A stretch of 46,791 nucleotides of DNA from Flavobacteriaceae bacterium. Lineage in GTDB: Bacteria; Bacteroidota; Bacteroidia; UKL13-3. Every line of letters starts with the position of its first letter. Position 1 is the first letter of the stretch. Below are positions 9,143-18,052 of the stretch, piece after piece. Position numbers and translations under genes: made by a program. The notes below the pieces were generated by a model. It did no database searches and was not told the origin of the DNA. It was given only the letters and a program-made list of their open reading frames with translations. The DNA lies in contig SHWZ01000017.1 in assembly GCA_009693575.1 (NCBI GenBank), forward strand, positions 1-46,791, read 5' to 3'.

Positions 9143-9616
9143 TCAGAGCAACCCCAGAACTTTATTTTTGATGTGTTTCATGTGAAACAGGGGAAACAGG
9201 TATTTATTTTCCAAGCCCCGCATTAGTAGTTTTTCATTTTCACTCTCATCGTTTTTGCCCAAAAGATGGAGGGTGCCATGAATAATCACTCTGCAAAGTT
9301 CAGCAGAAAATGAACCAGAAAAAGCTAGGCTGTTTTCGCGAACCCTATCAATACTAATGTACATTTCACCATCTATTTCCTTCTTGGAGGTGGGGGTGGA
9401 AAGGTCGAAAGTGATTATGTCGGTAAGGTAATTGTGCGAAAGTCGCTCTTTGTTTATTTTGAGCAGTTGTTTGTCTGAAGTGAATACTACCGATAGAGTC
9501 AGAGAGCCCAACTTAAAATCCTTAAAAATGCGATTTAGTGCCAAAATTGTCAAAGACTTTTGTCGAAAAACAAAGTCAATATCATATTTGAAATACTGAA
9601 GTGAAACCACCGTCAA
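9143..9616 (-). CDS. ybeY: Endoribonuclease YbeY (rRNA maturation factor)
   Basis: Metal-dependent RNase of the UPF0054 family, needed for 16S rRNA 3'-end maturation and ribosome quality control. The metal-binding motif appears as VIIHGTLHLLG at residues about 109-119, with two of the usual three histidines. The third (H in the common GYDH) is missing: the sequence continues GKNDESENE. I recall a similar substitution in other Bacteroidota YbeY, so it may be a lineage trait rather than a defect. No ATG is available; the start is TTG at 9616, two bases after the upstream gene's stop, or GTG at 9610. Length, 157 residues, is normal. Its last codons overlap the parS-like palindrome. Confidence 0.9.
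   Translation of the reverse strand: MTVVSLQYFKYDIDFVFRQKSLTILALNRIFKDFKLGSLTLSVVFTSDKQLLKINKERLSHNYLTDIITFDLSTPTSKKEIDGEMYISIDRVRENSLAFSGSFSAELCRVIIHGTLHLLGKNDESENEKLLMRGLENKYLFPLFHMKHIKNKVLGLL
9174..9189. other. parS-like palindrome
   Basis: TGTTTCATGTGAAACA differs by one base from the widely conserved ParB-binding consensus TGTTTCACGTGAAACA. It overlaps the last codons of ybeY (read as F-H-M-K-H on the minus strand), 35 bp from the start of mnmG. I found no second copy in the window. In many bacteria, parS sites cluster around the origin and gidA/mnmG. Confidence 0.5.
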
Positions 9617-9618
9617 CC

Positions 9619-11421
9619 CTATCTGAGGAATATGAATTTTCCTTCAAAAGTTTGCTTTCGTTTGTTTACGCCAGTAATACTTGCCGTGAAAATATATAAC
9701 CCCGGCTCCATCCAATCACCCCTACTATCTTTACCATCCCAACCATCATGCAAGTCTGTTATTGTTTTTACCCGCTGTCCCCAGCGGTCATAGATGGTAA
9801 TGGTTGAAAGATCATAATTTACATATGAAGCCTTTGGTACCCATTTGCGATTGATACCAAAAGGATTGAAGGCATTCGGAAAGAAAAAGGTGAATTCTTT
9901 AATTTCATATGAGTAGTTCGATTTGGAGGTTTCAATAGATGCGGTTAGTGGATTTCCTGGATTTTCGAAAGCTTCCACATAATAACACACTCCCGTATTC
10001 CCAGCCTCAGAAGGTGGGCTAATATCTATCCAGGACGTTTCCGTTGCCTTTGCTGATCCCGCGATTGCCCAGTTATATTTTCCATCTAGAAAAACACCAC
10101 GATAAATATAATAAAACCCAACCCCCTGGTTCCAGAAATTATATTGGTTCCAAACCAACATATTGGCATCGGTGGTTAGCTGAATAACAGAGTCTTTAAT
10201 GGTATTAGAAATATTAGACATGCTGCCAGAAAAGTTATCGCAATTGTCATAAACTAAAATTTTATAATTGTATATTTTATCGCCTACTTTCACTTTTGGA
10301 TCTTTATCGTCGTAGCTATATTCTGTTTTGGTGGCGTCGAAGGGAATGGAGGCTATCTCGTCCATTTGAAACGTATCAAGACCTCGCAAAATGCGGAATG
10401 TGCTTATTTCACCTTTCATGTCGCTGATCCAGCGTAAAGTAACAAACGAGTTGTTTGCTACAGAAACGGCACTTAAATAGTTGACCTTCGGCAACTTAAC
10501 AAGAGGAATCATAATATCATGTTTGTTTGACGATGATGAAATAGCACCGTTGTCAGCACTCCATCCACGCACAAAACATTTGATAACATCCCCGGGCTTT
10601 ATTCCTGAAAGGGTATAACTTAAGGTATTCCCATCAACAGAGGCTATTATTTGAAAACCGCTACCGTTGTTGTCAACAACAATATCATATCCCTTTACAC
10701 TGTTCCAGCCAGCATACCCGGTCCACGATAGAACCGCTTCTCCAGTGCACTCATTCAGCAAATATGAAAGCTTAATAGTAGAATGAGCCAGCAAACTAGC
10801 CGCCGCTAACCCGCAACTGTCATAAGAGGAGATGTTATAGCTATAAACGGAATCTTGTGGGACAGTTCCCGCAATCAAAAAAAACGAATTTTGGGTTGAG
10901 CCCCACAGCTGATTTTGGCTGCCAGTAACTCTAAAAACAAAATACCCAGACACATCAGGGGTTTTGTTGGAGGTCCAACCCAGAATCACACTTCCAGTAT
11001 TGATGTCAACACTTACACTGTCAAGCGAAGAAACCGATGGGGGGGTCAGGTCTATAGGGATAGTATCAGAAGAAACAATGGAGTCGCCATTACAGTCGTT
11101 GTGGGTAATGATGAAATACTCCCAAGACGTTACTCCTATATTTGGGTCTGTAAAAACGCTTTGAGTCTGCACACTCACGCTATCCTTAAGCTGGAAAGGG
11201 GAGCTACTGTTGGGTCTTCCATAAATATGATACGACCTAAAACTTCCGCAAGAGTTAGCCGAAGGAATCCAGTAAAGGATAGCGTCTTTGCCGTTATTTG
11301 TTAGGCAAGCCCTACGAAGATTCGGACCCGTTTCTGCAGAAACATGCTGGCATCCTGCAAGCAAAAGAGTCAGGAATAATACCTGTATAGTTTTGTTAAG
11401 CCACAACTTCAGTGAAATCAT
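9619..11421 (-). CDS. Large secreted protein with T9SS type B (gliding-motility-associated) C-terminal domain
   Basis: A 600-residue exported protein with several fibronectin-III-like beta-sandwich segments (repeated W-aromatic, VSGYFVFR, VKGYDIVV, TFRILRG and FYYIYRG strands, each spaced about 95-110 residues). It ends with a type B sorting domain: FFFPNAFNPFGINRKWVP, ITIYDRWGQRV, GWDGKDSRGDW and GLYIFTASI. T9SS type B cargo includes adhesins and gliding-associated proteins. The signal peptide ends either at an apparent lipobox (LLLAGC, Cys24) or at the signal peptidase I-like site SAE. Its start overlaps the upstream M16 gene by 26 nt and it ends 2 nt before ybeY, so it sits inside the operon. 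Ligand or surface role unknown. Confidence 0.82.
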   Translation of the reverse strand: MISLKLWLNKTIQVLFLTLLLAGCQHVSAETGPNLRRACLTNNGKDAILYWIPSANSCGSFRSYHIYGRPNSSSPFQLKDSVSVQTQSVFTDPNIGVTSWEYFIITHNDCNGDSIVSSDTIPIDLTPPSVSSLDSVSVDINTGSVILGWTSNKTPDVSGYFVFRVTGSQNQLWGSTQNSFFLIAGTVPQDSVYSYNISSYDSCGLAAASLLAHSTIKLSYLLNECTGEAVLSWTGYAGWNSVKGYDIVVDNNGSGFQIIASVDGNTLSYTLSGIKPGDVIKCFVRGWSADNGAISSSSNKHDIMIPLVKLPKVNYLSAVSVANNSFVTLRWISDMKGEISTFRILRGLDTFQMDEIASIPFDATKTEYSYDDKDPKVKVGDKIYNYKILVYDNCDNFSGSMSNISNTIKDSVIQLTTDANMLVWNQYNFWNQGVGFYYIYRGVFLDGKYNWAIAGSAKATETSWIDISPPSEAGNTGVCYYVEAFENPGNPLTASIETSKSNYSYEIKEFTFFFPNAFNPFGINRKWVPKASYVNYDLSTITIYDRWGQRVKTITDLHDGWDGKDSRGDWMEPGLYIFTASITGVNKRKQTFEGKFIFLR

Positions 11422-12676
11422 CGATGTCTAAATATTTTATGGCAAGCTGTTGTAGGTCATTAGCTTGCAGTTTGTTTATTGAGTTGGAGTATTTAACGAA
11501 ATAGTCTAGGTCAAGATTGTTGTCAATGAGTGTTTTAAGTCGATCTGCCTTGGCAAAAACCCCATCGAAGGAGCGTTGGAATGAACCAATCATGTAGTTT
11601 TTAACCAGAGCCAATTCGGCAGAATCGACCATATTTTGCTGCAAAGTAACAACTTCGGCTCGAATATCTTGCAATACTAATTCCCATTTGTCAACGGCCA
11701 CCTCTGTTTGTATACTAAAAACGGCACCATTTTTTTGTACAAGAATAGAAGAACCGATGCCATAAGTATACCCTTTTTCTTCGCGTATTTTCTTCATTAA
11801 TCTAGAGCCAAAGTACCCGCCCAGTAACGTGTTGAGCACCTGAAGTCCAAAATAATCAGGGTGGTTTCTGCCTATTGTTTGGCTCCCCATCAATAGTGCC
11901 GCCTGAACGCTTTCTTTTTTTTGCTCAACAAACAATCCTTTTTCTGTGCTGCTTTTCCAAGACAAAGAATTAGCAGGGGGGGTTGCGTGGGCTGTTGCCC
12001 ATTTTTTTGAGCCAAGGCTTTGGTTTAGTATAGAAATATCAGCCAAGCCAAGAGACCCAGAAACTACAAGGTAGCAATTTTCTGGAGAATATTTTTGGAA
12101 ATAGAACTTAGAAATGGCTGATTGTGTTAATCTGTCAAAGTCTTCGGCTTGCATGTGCCGCCCGTAAGGGTGCTCGAGACCCCAAATTTTTTGGGCAAAC
12201 AAACGTTTGGCAAGGTACGAATTCTTTTGACTGTTCACAGCCAGCTTTTGTTTGTGGCGACTAATGTATAGTTCAAGCTCCTGCTGAGGAAAGGCGGCAT
12301 TGTTGAACACTTCAACAAGTAGGTTCAAGGTGTTTGGCAGAAACTTCTGCAGCGAATAGAGACTAATCTGAGCATCGTCAGCTGAGCACCCCCGCTCAAG
12401 GTAAGCTCCGTAAAAGTCAAAAGCTTCGTGAATTTCTTGTGATGACTTATCCTTGGTGCCTTCGCTGAAAAGCGAGTTTGCAGCCGAGGCAACGCCCCTT
12501 TGTACAGAGCTTCCGGCACCGGCTCCAAAAACAAGGTCGAGTTTCACAGCTCCATTTGCGTTTGGCGAATGCATGATGTAAGCCTTCATGCCGTTGTCGA
12601 GGGCAACTGTCTCAAAAAAAAGCTTTGAAATAGATGACCGACCATCAATGAGTGGTTGAGTTACTCTATCAATCAT
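11396..12676 (-). CDS. M16 peptidase-like protein, catalytically inactive partner subunit
   Basis: 426-residue member of the M16B (pitrilysin/processing peptidase) family without the HxxEH zinc motif: the corresponding segment reads DLVFGAGAGSS...ANSLFSEGT. Other features of the fold are kept, including the RREEKGYTYGIGSS-like segment (KIREEKGYTYGIGS, about 296-309), typical of the C-terminal half of M16 proteins. It follows the active M16 gene with an ATGA overlap (start ATG at 12676), so the two probably form a heterodimer in which this subunit supplies part of the chamber. No signal peptide is seen, unlike periplasmic M16 enzymes. I start at 12676 rather than 15 codons upstream because of that overlap. 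Confidence 0.88.
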   Translation of the reverse strand: MIDRVTQPLIDGRSSISKLFFETVALDNGMKAYIMHSPNANGAVKLDLVFGAGAGSSVQRGVASAANSLFSEGTKDKSSQEIHEAFDFYGAYLERGCSADDAQISLYSLQKFLPNTLNLLVEVFNNAAFPQQELELYISRHKQKLAVNSQKNSYLAKRLFAQKIWGLEHPYGRHMQAEDFDRLTQSAISKFYFQKYSPENCYLVVSGSLGLADISILNQSLGSKKWATAHATPPANSLSWKSSTEKGLFVEQKKESVQAALLMGSQTIGRNHPDYFGLQVLNTLLGGYFGSRLMKKIREEKGYTYGIGSSILVQKNGAVFSIQTEVAVDKWELVLQDIRAEVVTLQQNMVDSAELALVKNYMIGSFQRSFDGVFAKADRLKTLIDNNLDLDYFVKYSNSINKLQANDLQQLAIKYLDIDDFTEVVA

Positions 12677-13908
12677 TGTGGCAAATAGGTTAGAGTTGAA
12701 CAGTTGTTGTCCACCAAACACTGGCTGGCAGCGTCCATAATATTTTCAAGTGTTACGGCTCGGTATTTTTCGATATCGGTATTGGCCCTCTCCACATCGC
12801 CCGCAAACTCGGCGAAGGCAAGGTTCATAGCCTTGTTCAGTATACCTGTATTGCTAAACACATACATACTCTCAGCCTTGTTTTTTACCTTCTGAAGTTC
12901 CCGTTCGGTGATTCCTTTTTTAAGAAAAGAAATCAAAAAAGAATTAACAGCGGCCTCTGCTTGCTCCACAGGTACACCATCAGTCACATAGCCCTCAATA
13001 ACCAGCAAACCAGCATCATCATCGCCCGTTAGGTAAGCGTTAATGTCGCTAAAAATCGGCTCCGACTTTACCAAGGCGTTGAATAGCCTCGAAGATTTGC
13101 CACCGGAAAGTATATCAGTAAGTAGGTCGAAGGCGGGGTATGCATCCTCCGCGTGTTTGCAGATATGGTATGCTTTGTAAATAGCGGGAAATGGCACGGG
13201 GCCACTTGTGGTTTCGTTGCGGGCTTCAGTTTGGGAAGGTTCTGGCGGAATCGGAGTGTTTTCAATTTCTCTATTGGGAATATTGCCAAACCATTTTTCG
13301 GCCAAGCCCTTGGTTTTTTCTAGTGAAATATTGCCAGCCACCACCATGATGGCATTGTCTGGCCCATAGTGTTTGTAGAAAAAATCTTTCACATCAGCGA
13401 GGGTAGCATTTTCGATATGCGAAAGCTCCTTGCCGATGGTAGGCCAGCGGTAAGGATGCTGCTTGTAGGCCAGTGGTCGCAGCTTGAGCCAGGCATCGCC
13501 GTAAGGCTGATTCAGGTAGCGTTGCTTAAACTCCTCACACACCACCTTTCGCTGAACCCCTAGACTTTTTTCGCTAAAGTCAAGCTGCAACATGCGGTCG
13601 CTTTCCAGCCAAAAACCTGTTTCAATGTTGCCCGCGGGCAGGGTGAGGTAGTAGTTGGTAATGTCGTTGCTGGTGAAGGCATTGTTTTCGCCACCAGCCA
13701 TTTGCAGGGGAGTGTCGTATTCGGGAATATTGGCAGATCCGCCGAACATGAGGTGCTCAAATAAATGAGCAAAGCCTGTCTTGGCTGGGCTTTCGTTGCG
13801 GGCTCCTACTTTGTACAGGATATTGAGAACCGCAAGTTCGGTGTCGCCATCGAAGTGATGGATGATGGTGAGACCATTGGCTAAAGAAAATTTTTCGTAG
13901 GAAATCAA
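12673..13908 (-). CDS. M16 family zinc metallopeptidase, active subunit
   Basis: A 411-residue M16B peptidase with the inverted zinc motif HLFEH (His48, Glu51, His52) in GFAHLFEHLMFGGS. The third ligand is probably the Glu of VVCEEFKQR about 75 residues on. It degrades or processes peptides as a chamber with the inactive subunit encoded next. The only plausible start is TTG at 13908: an in-frame TAA is at 13918-13920 and the next ATG falls after the zinc motif. No signal sequence is visible. It is first in a seven-gene operon reading down to 4781, so the control region should lie between 13909 and 14198, a space shared with the divergent receptor gene. Confidence 0.9.
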   Translation of the reverse strand: MISYEKFSLANGLTIIHHFDGDTELAVLNILYKVGARNESPAKTGFAHLFEHLMFGGSANIPEYDTPLQMAGGENNAFTSNDITNYYLTLPAGNIETGFWLESDRMLQLDFSEKSLGVQRKVVCEEFKQRYLNQPYGDAWLKLRPLAYKQHPYRWPTIGKELSHIENATLADVKDFFYKHYGPDNAIMVVAGNISLEKTKGLAEKWFGNIPNREIENTPIPPEPSQTEARNETTSGPVPFPAIYKAYHICKHAEDAYPAFDLLTDILSGGKSSRLFNALVKSEPIFSDINAYLTGDDDAGLLVIEGYVTDGVPVEQAEAAVNSFLISFLKKGITERELQKVKNKAESMYVFSNTGILNKAMNLAFAEFAGDVERANTDIEKYRAVTLENIMDAASQCLVDNNCSTLTYLPQ

Positions 13909-14198
13909 AAGGGTTGGTTATGTATAAAAAAGTTTGCGAAGATACTGCCCAAAATAAACAACACCTCGTCAAACCCCCGTCAAGACGGAACACACACCAC
14001 ATGCAACCATTCTTTTATCACAATCGTTTAGGCTATAAACAGCGAGGAAAATTGACAAAGAACAAAGCAAAAATTGACCAAACGTACAGATTCACTCAAA
14101 AAGCATTTTCTTTGTTGCCCGAAAAACAGGGTCTAACCAGCCAGAACCACAATTAACCATTTGATAACTAAACAATAGCCCAACAAAAACCTAACGAT
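13909..14198. promoter_or_regulatory. Divergent intergenic region between the M16 operon and the TonB receptor operon
   Basis: A 290-bp gap between the minus-strand M16 gene and the plus-strand receptor gene, so it should contain both promoters. I saw no exact TTG / TAnnTTTG pair. Weak -7-like elements are TTTCTTTG near 14107-14114 (plus) and TATCTTCG near 13933-13940 (minus). An 80-residue open frame at 13914-14156 has no domain signature and is probably chance. Confidence 0.45.
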
Positions 14199-17100
14199 AT
14201 GAAACGATTATTACTCTTGGCTGCTTCCTGGTTTTGGCTAGGAAGCGTGTTTGCTCAATCGCAATACGGCGAAATAAAAGGAAGTGTAGTAGACAAAGCT
14301 ACTGGCAAACCGGTGGAAGATGCGTTTCTCGCACTTAGTCTCAATGGAGTAAAAAAGGCGAGTTTTCAAACCAGTGAAAGCGGTAGCTTTAACTTTAAGA
14401 CTTTAGATCCAGGAGAATACAGCCTAAGAGTAGCCTACACCGGATATGATATTTCTGAAATTACAGGCATTGATGTGAATGCAGGCTCTTTCACCGAGTT
14501 AAAGGTTGAGCTTGAGCGTAGGGTAAAGGAACTAATAGGCACGAAAGTGACGGGATACAAAAAGCCCATTATCAGCCCAGACGGGGTGAATGGTGGAAAT
14601 TTTAGTGCAAAGACCTTAACCAATATTCCGACAAGGAGTATTAACACACTGGTGGGCCTTTCGGCAAATGTGAATTCATTCAACGGGGGTACGCCTAGTT
14701 TCAGCGGGTCAAGAGCTAGCGGAACAGCTTATTATGTAGATGGGGTGCGGGTGATAGGAAACTTCAGTGTTCCTCGCTCGTCTATTGACCAAGTGCAGGT
14801 AATTGTCGGAGGTACTCCAGCTCAATACGGCGACTTTGTGGGCGGGGTTATTAACGTGACCTTGAAAGGCCCCTCTCGCTACAGACAAGGCGGTCTTGAA
14901 ATAATTTCGTCCAGTGCTACTGACAAATTTCATTTCAACCAGATAGAGGGATATCAGCAAGGCCCATTGATAGTTATTCACAAGAAATCGCCTAAAGAAA
15001 GAACATTGCTTGGCTACATGATAAGTGGCAACGTCATCTACCTGAAGGATCCAAGCCCATCAGCCATTGGTAACTGGTATGTGAAGGAGGATGTACTGAA
15101 AAGTATTGAACAAAATCCTTTGCAGCCATCTAAAATTGGAACAGGCTTCGTGAACCGTGCAGAGTTTGTAACTGCTGCCGACCTTGAAAACCTGAAAGCC
15201 AAAAAGAACTCACCCAGCAAAAACGTTAACGCTACCGGGCAGCTCAACTACCAGCCTAGCAAGAATATCAACATCACACTTGGAGCACGATTTAGCTATA
15301 TCGACAACACGAATTACAGTTTGGCAGGCTCCCTGTTCAACTATGCCAACAACAGCCACAGCACACGCTATACAAGTAGTGCATACATACGCATGACCCA
15401 CTACCTGAAAAGGGACGAGGGCAAAAAGGCGGAGGATAAAAACAAACCCAAATCATTGGTGACTAGTGCCTATTACACCATTCGCTTCGACTATACCAAC
15501 GACTATACCCTATCTCAAGATAGCCGCCACGGGGACAGGATTTTTGATTATGGATACCTTGGCAAGTATACATCTTATCGTGCTCCATTGTTTGTGCCAT
15601 TCAACACACAGACGAACTCAAAGCCTAAAGCTTTCAAAGGAAAAACAAATACCGGGGCGGATACGACACTATACCTAACAGAATATCGGGAACAAGTGGC
15701 TATGGTGGACGATTCTCTCTCGTTTGACCGATCAGACCTGAATGCTGTGAGAGCAAATTATACACAAAGCTTTTATGATTACGTGAGACAGCGTGAAAAA
15801 GGCCAAAACTATATTCAAAGTGCAGATTACCTAAGAGCTAACCTTGGACTGTTAAATGGCGACGGCCCACAATCAGTTTATTCGATGTGGACGAACGTAG
15901 GCTCTGCGGGGTCAGGTTATGGAAAGACAAGAAACGATATGTACACCTTGTTTGCTATGAGCGAAGTGACACTGACCAATAAATATGATGACAAAAAAAA
16001 GCACGACTTTCAATTCGGCCTTCAATACGAGCAACGCAACACACGCAGCTACAGTGTGGCTACCACAGGCATCTGGAGTTTGATGCGACAGCTGGCTGTT
16101 GCTGATAGACCTACCCGCGACCTGGCGAACCCTATTTTGTCATTTGATGCAAACGGTGTTTTTCAAGACACCATCAGCTACAACCTAATAGTGAATCCAG
16201 CCAATGAGGGTAATTTTTCTCGCAACCTTCGCAAAAGCTTGATGGAAGCGGGTGAGGTGGACGCTAATGGTAAAAAAATAGACCAAAACTCCTATCTGGA
16301 TGTGGACCAATACACACCTCACCAATACAAGCTTAACTACTTTAGTCCTGATGAGTTACTGAACAACGGAAGTGCTTTTGTTAGTTATTTTGGATATGAT
16401 GCCTATGGCAATGTTGTAAAAGGAAAGCCCTCTTTGAATAGTTTTTTTAACGATAGTGCTAAACGAAGCATAGGCTCTTTTCAGCCGGTTTATATTGCTG
16501 CATTCGTGCAGGATAAGTTTGCATTCAAAGATCTTATTTTTAGGGTTGGAATGCGTATTGACCGTTATGATGCCAACCAATATGTACTTAGCGACCCCTA
16601 TTCGCTCTATCCTACTATGACGGTGGGTGAGGTGAAAGCGAGCACCAAACAAAACATAGCAACCCTAAAGGGCCAACTGAATAGTACCATGAGCGACAAC
16701 TATATAGTGTATGTGAACGACGTGGACAAGCCAACCAATATTGTAGGCTATCGCTACAGCAACGACGACAATAACGTGACCCGCTGGTACGACAAAACGG
16801 GCAATGCAATTAACGACCCAGCAGTATTGTCGCAGGCAACAACCAGTGGACTTATTGCTCCGTTATTGGCAGAACAAAACTCTAAGCAAAAACTTTCGGC
16901 CAACTCATTCAGGGATTACAAGCCACTGCTGTATTTCCTTCCTCGCATCTGGTTCAAGTTTCCGATAAGTACCACTGCTCAGTTTTTTGCCAACTACGAC
17001 GTGTTGACTCAGCGACCAACCGAGGGATCCATATCTACTATTGACGATTATTATTTCCTAAAAGCAAGGGCAACTGAAGTATTTAACAACCCTAATCTTA

Positions 17101-18032
17101 GACCACAACGCACAACCGCATACGAGCTTGGCTTTAAGCAAGCTATTGGCGACAATGCCGGACTAAGTCTGATAGCCACCTACCGCGAAATGCGGGATTT
17201 GATTCAGCTCTACAAATACAATGGAGCCTACCCGCTTTCTTACACTACGTTTGGCAATATTGACTTCGGCACAGTGAAGGGCTTTAGGGTTGAATACGAA
17301 ATGCGTGACGACCAAAGCCGCAATAGCAAAAACAAACATGTGAACCTTACTGCCAACTATGCTCTGCTTTTTGCTGATGGCACCGGCTCTAATGCCACTT
17401 CAAGTCAATCACTCATCAATTCTGGTCAGCCAAACTTACGCACCTTGTTTCCGCTTGACTTCGATGTGAGACACACGATAAAAGGCAATTTTGACTTCCA
17501 CTTGCACGACAATGAAGGCCCAGCTTCTGGAAAGCATAAAGATGGCACAGCAAAATACCCTTTGCAAAACGCAGGCATCAACATAATCATGCAAACATTT
17601 TCTGGCCTGCCATACACCGCTATCAGCCAGCCAATCAACGAAGGGCAAGGCGGCATAGTGCAAAGGGCACAGGTGAAGGGAAATGTGAATGGTTCTCGCC
17701 GCCCATGGCAGGTCTATACCGATATGACTATCGACAAATCATGGAATTTGAACACCAAGAAAAAAGACTTACGCGAAGGCAAAAAGCCTAAAAATATCAA
17801 TGCATATATTTGGATTTCCAACCTGTTCAATATTCAAAATATTCAAGGAGTATACCGTTATACCGGTCAGGCAGGGGATGATGGCTACCTTGCTTCAGCT
17901 ACTGGCCAGGCGGCTATTCGTGCTGCAGTTGACCAGCAATCGTTCATGGATCTTTACTCGGCTCGCATTAACAACCCCACCCTGTATTCACAACCTCGTA
18001 TGATCAGGCTTGGATTCCGTTACAATTACTAA
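14199..18032 (+). CDS. TonB-dependent outer-membrane receptor with carboxypeptidase-regulatory-like domain
   Basis: A 1277-residue outer-membrane receptor. Signal peptide 1-19 (cleaved after FAQ). Residues 22-105 form a CarboxypepD_reg-like domain (GEIKGSVVDKATGKPVEDAFL, FNFKTLDPGEYSLRVAYTGY). A plug domain follows (about 120-230: GSRASGTAYYVDGVRV, VQVIVGGTPAQYGDFVGGVINV) and then a beta-barrel ending in aromatic FRYNY. The ligand is unknown. The gene is first of a close trio: 20 nt to the 1266-residue secreted protein, then 21 nt to the PorV/PorQ-like gene. That arrangement suggests a surface complex rather than a typical SusCD pair, since no SusD gene is present. The N-terminal domain is the form usual in Bacteroidota; no sigma or anti-sigma partner lies nearby. 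Confidence 0.9.
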   Translation: MKRLLLLAASWFWLGSVFAQSQYGEIKGSVVDKATGKPVEDAFLALSLNGVKKASFQTSESGSFNFKTLDPGEYSLRVAYTGYDISEITGIDVNAGSFTELKVELERRVKELIGTKVTGYKKPIISPDGVNGGNFSAKTLTNIPTRSINTLVGLSANVNSFNGGTPSFSGSRASGTAYYVDGVRVIGNFSVPRSSIDQVQVIVGGTPAQYGDFVGGVINVTLKGPSRYRQGGLEIISSSATDKFHFNQIEGYQQGPLIVIHKKSPKERTLLGYMISGNVIYLKDPSPSAIGNWYVKEDVLKSIEQNPLQPSKIGTGFVNRAEFVTAADLENLKAKKNSPSKNVNATGQLNYQPSKNINITLGARFSYIDNTNYSLAGSLFNYANNSHSTRYTSSAYIRMTHYLKRDEGKKAEDKNKPKSLVTSAYYTIRFDYTNDYTLSQDSRHGDRIFDYGYLGKYTSYRAPLFVPFNTQTNSKPKAFKGKTNTGADTTLYLTEYREQVAMVDDSLSFDRSDLNAVRANYTQSFYDYVRQREKGQNYIQSADYLRANLGLLNGDGPQSVYSMWTNVGSAGSGYGKTRNDMYTLFAMSEVTLTNKYDDKKKHDFQFGLQYEQRNTRSYSVATTGIWSLMRQLAVADRPTRDLANPILSFDANGVFQDTISYNLIVNPANEGNFSRNLRKSLMEAGEVDANGKKIDQNSYLDVDQYTPHQYKLNYFSPDELLNNGSAFVSYFGYDAYGNVVKGKPSLNSFFNDSAKRSIGSFQPVYIAAFVQDKFAFKDLIFRVGMRIDRYDANQYVLSDPYSLYPTMTVGEVKASTKQNIATLKGQLNSTMSDNYIVYVNDVDKPTNIVGYRYSNDDNNVTRWYDKTGNAINDPAVLSQATTSGLIAPLLAEQNSKQKLSANSFRDYKPLLYFLPRIWFKFPISTTAQFFANYDVLTQRPTEGSISTIDDYYFLKARATEVFNNPNLRPQRTTAYELGFKQAIGDNAGLSLIATYREMRDLIQLYKYNGAYPLSYTTFGNIDFGTVKGFRVEYEMRDDQSRNSKNKHVNLTANYALLFADGTGSNATSSQSLINSGQPNLRTLFPLDFDVRHTIKGNFDFHLHDNEGPASGKHKDGTAKYPLQNAGINIIMQTFSGLPYTAISQPINEGQGGIVQRAQVKGNVNGSRRPWQVYTDMTIDKSWNLNTKKKDLREGKKPKNINAYIWISNLFNIQNIQGVYRYTGQAGDDGYLASATGQAAIRAAVDQQSFMDLYSARINNPTLYSQPRMIRLGFRYNY

Positions 18033-18052
18033 AACCTAACAACACTACTGTT

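Noticed and set aside
13914-14156. 80-codon open frame in the divergent gap
   Set aside because: No domain-like pattern or secretion signal; occupies a likely promoter region.
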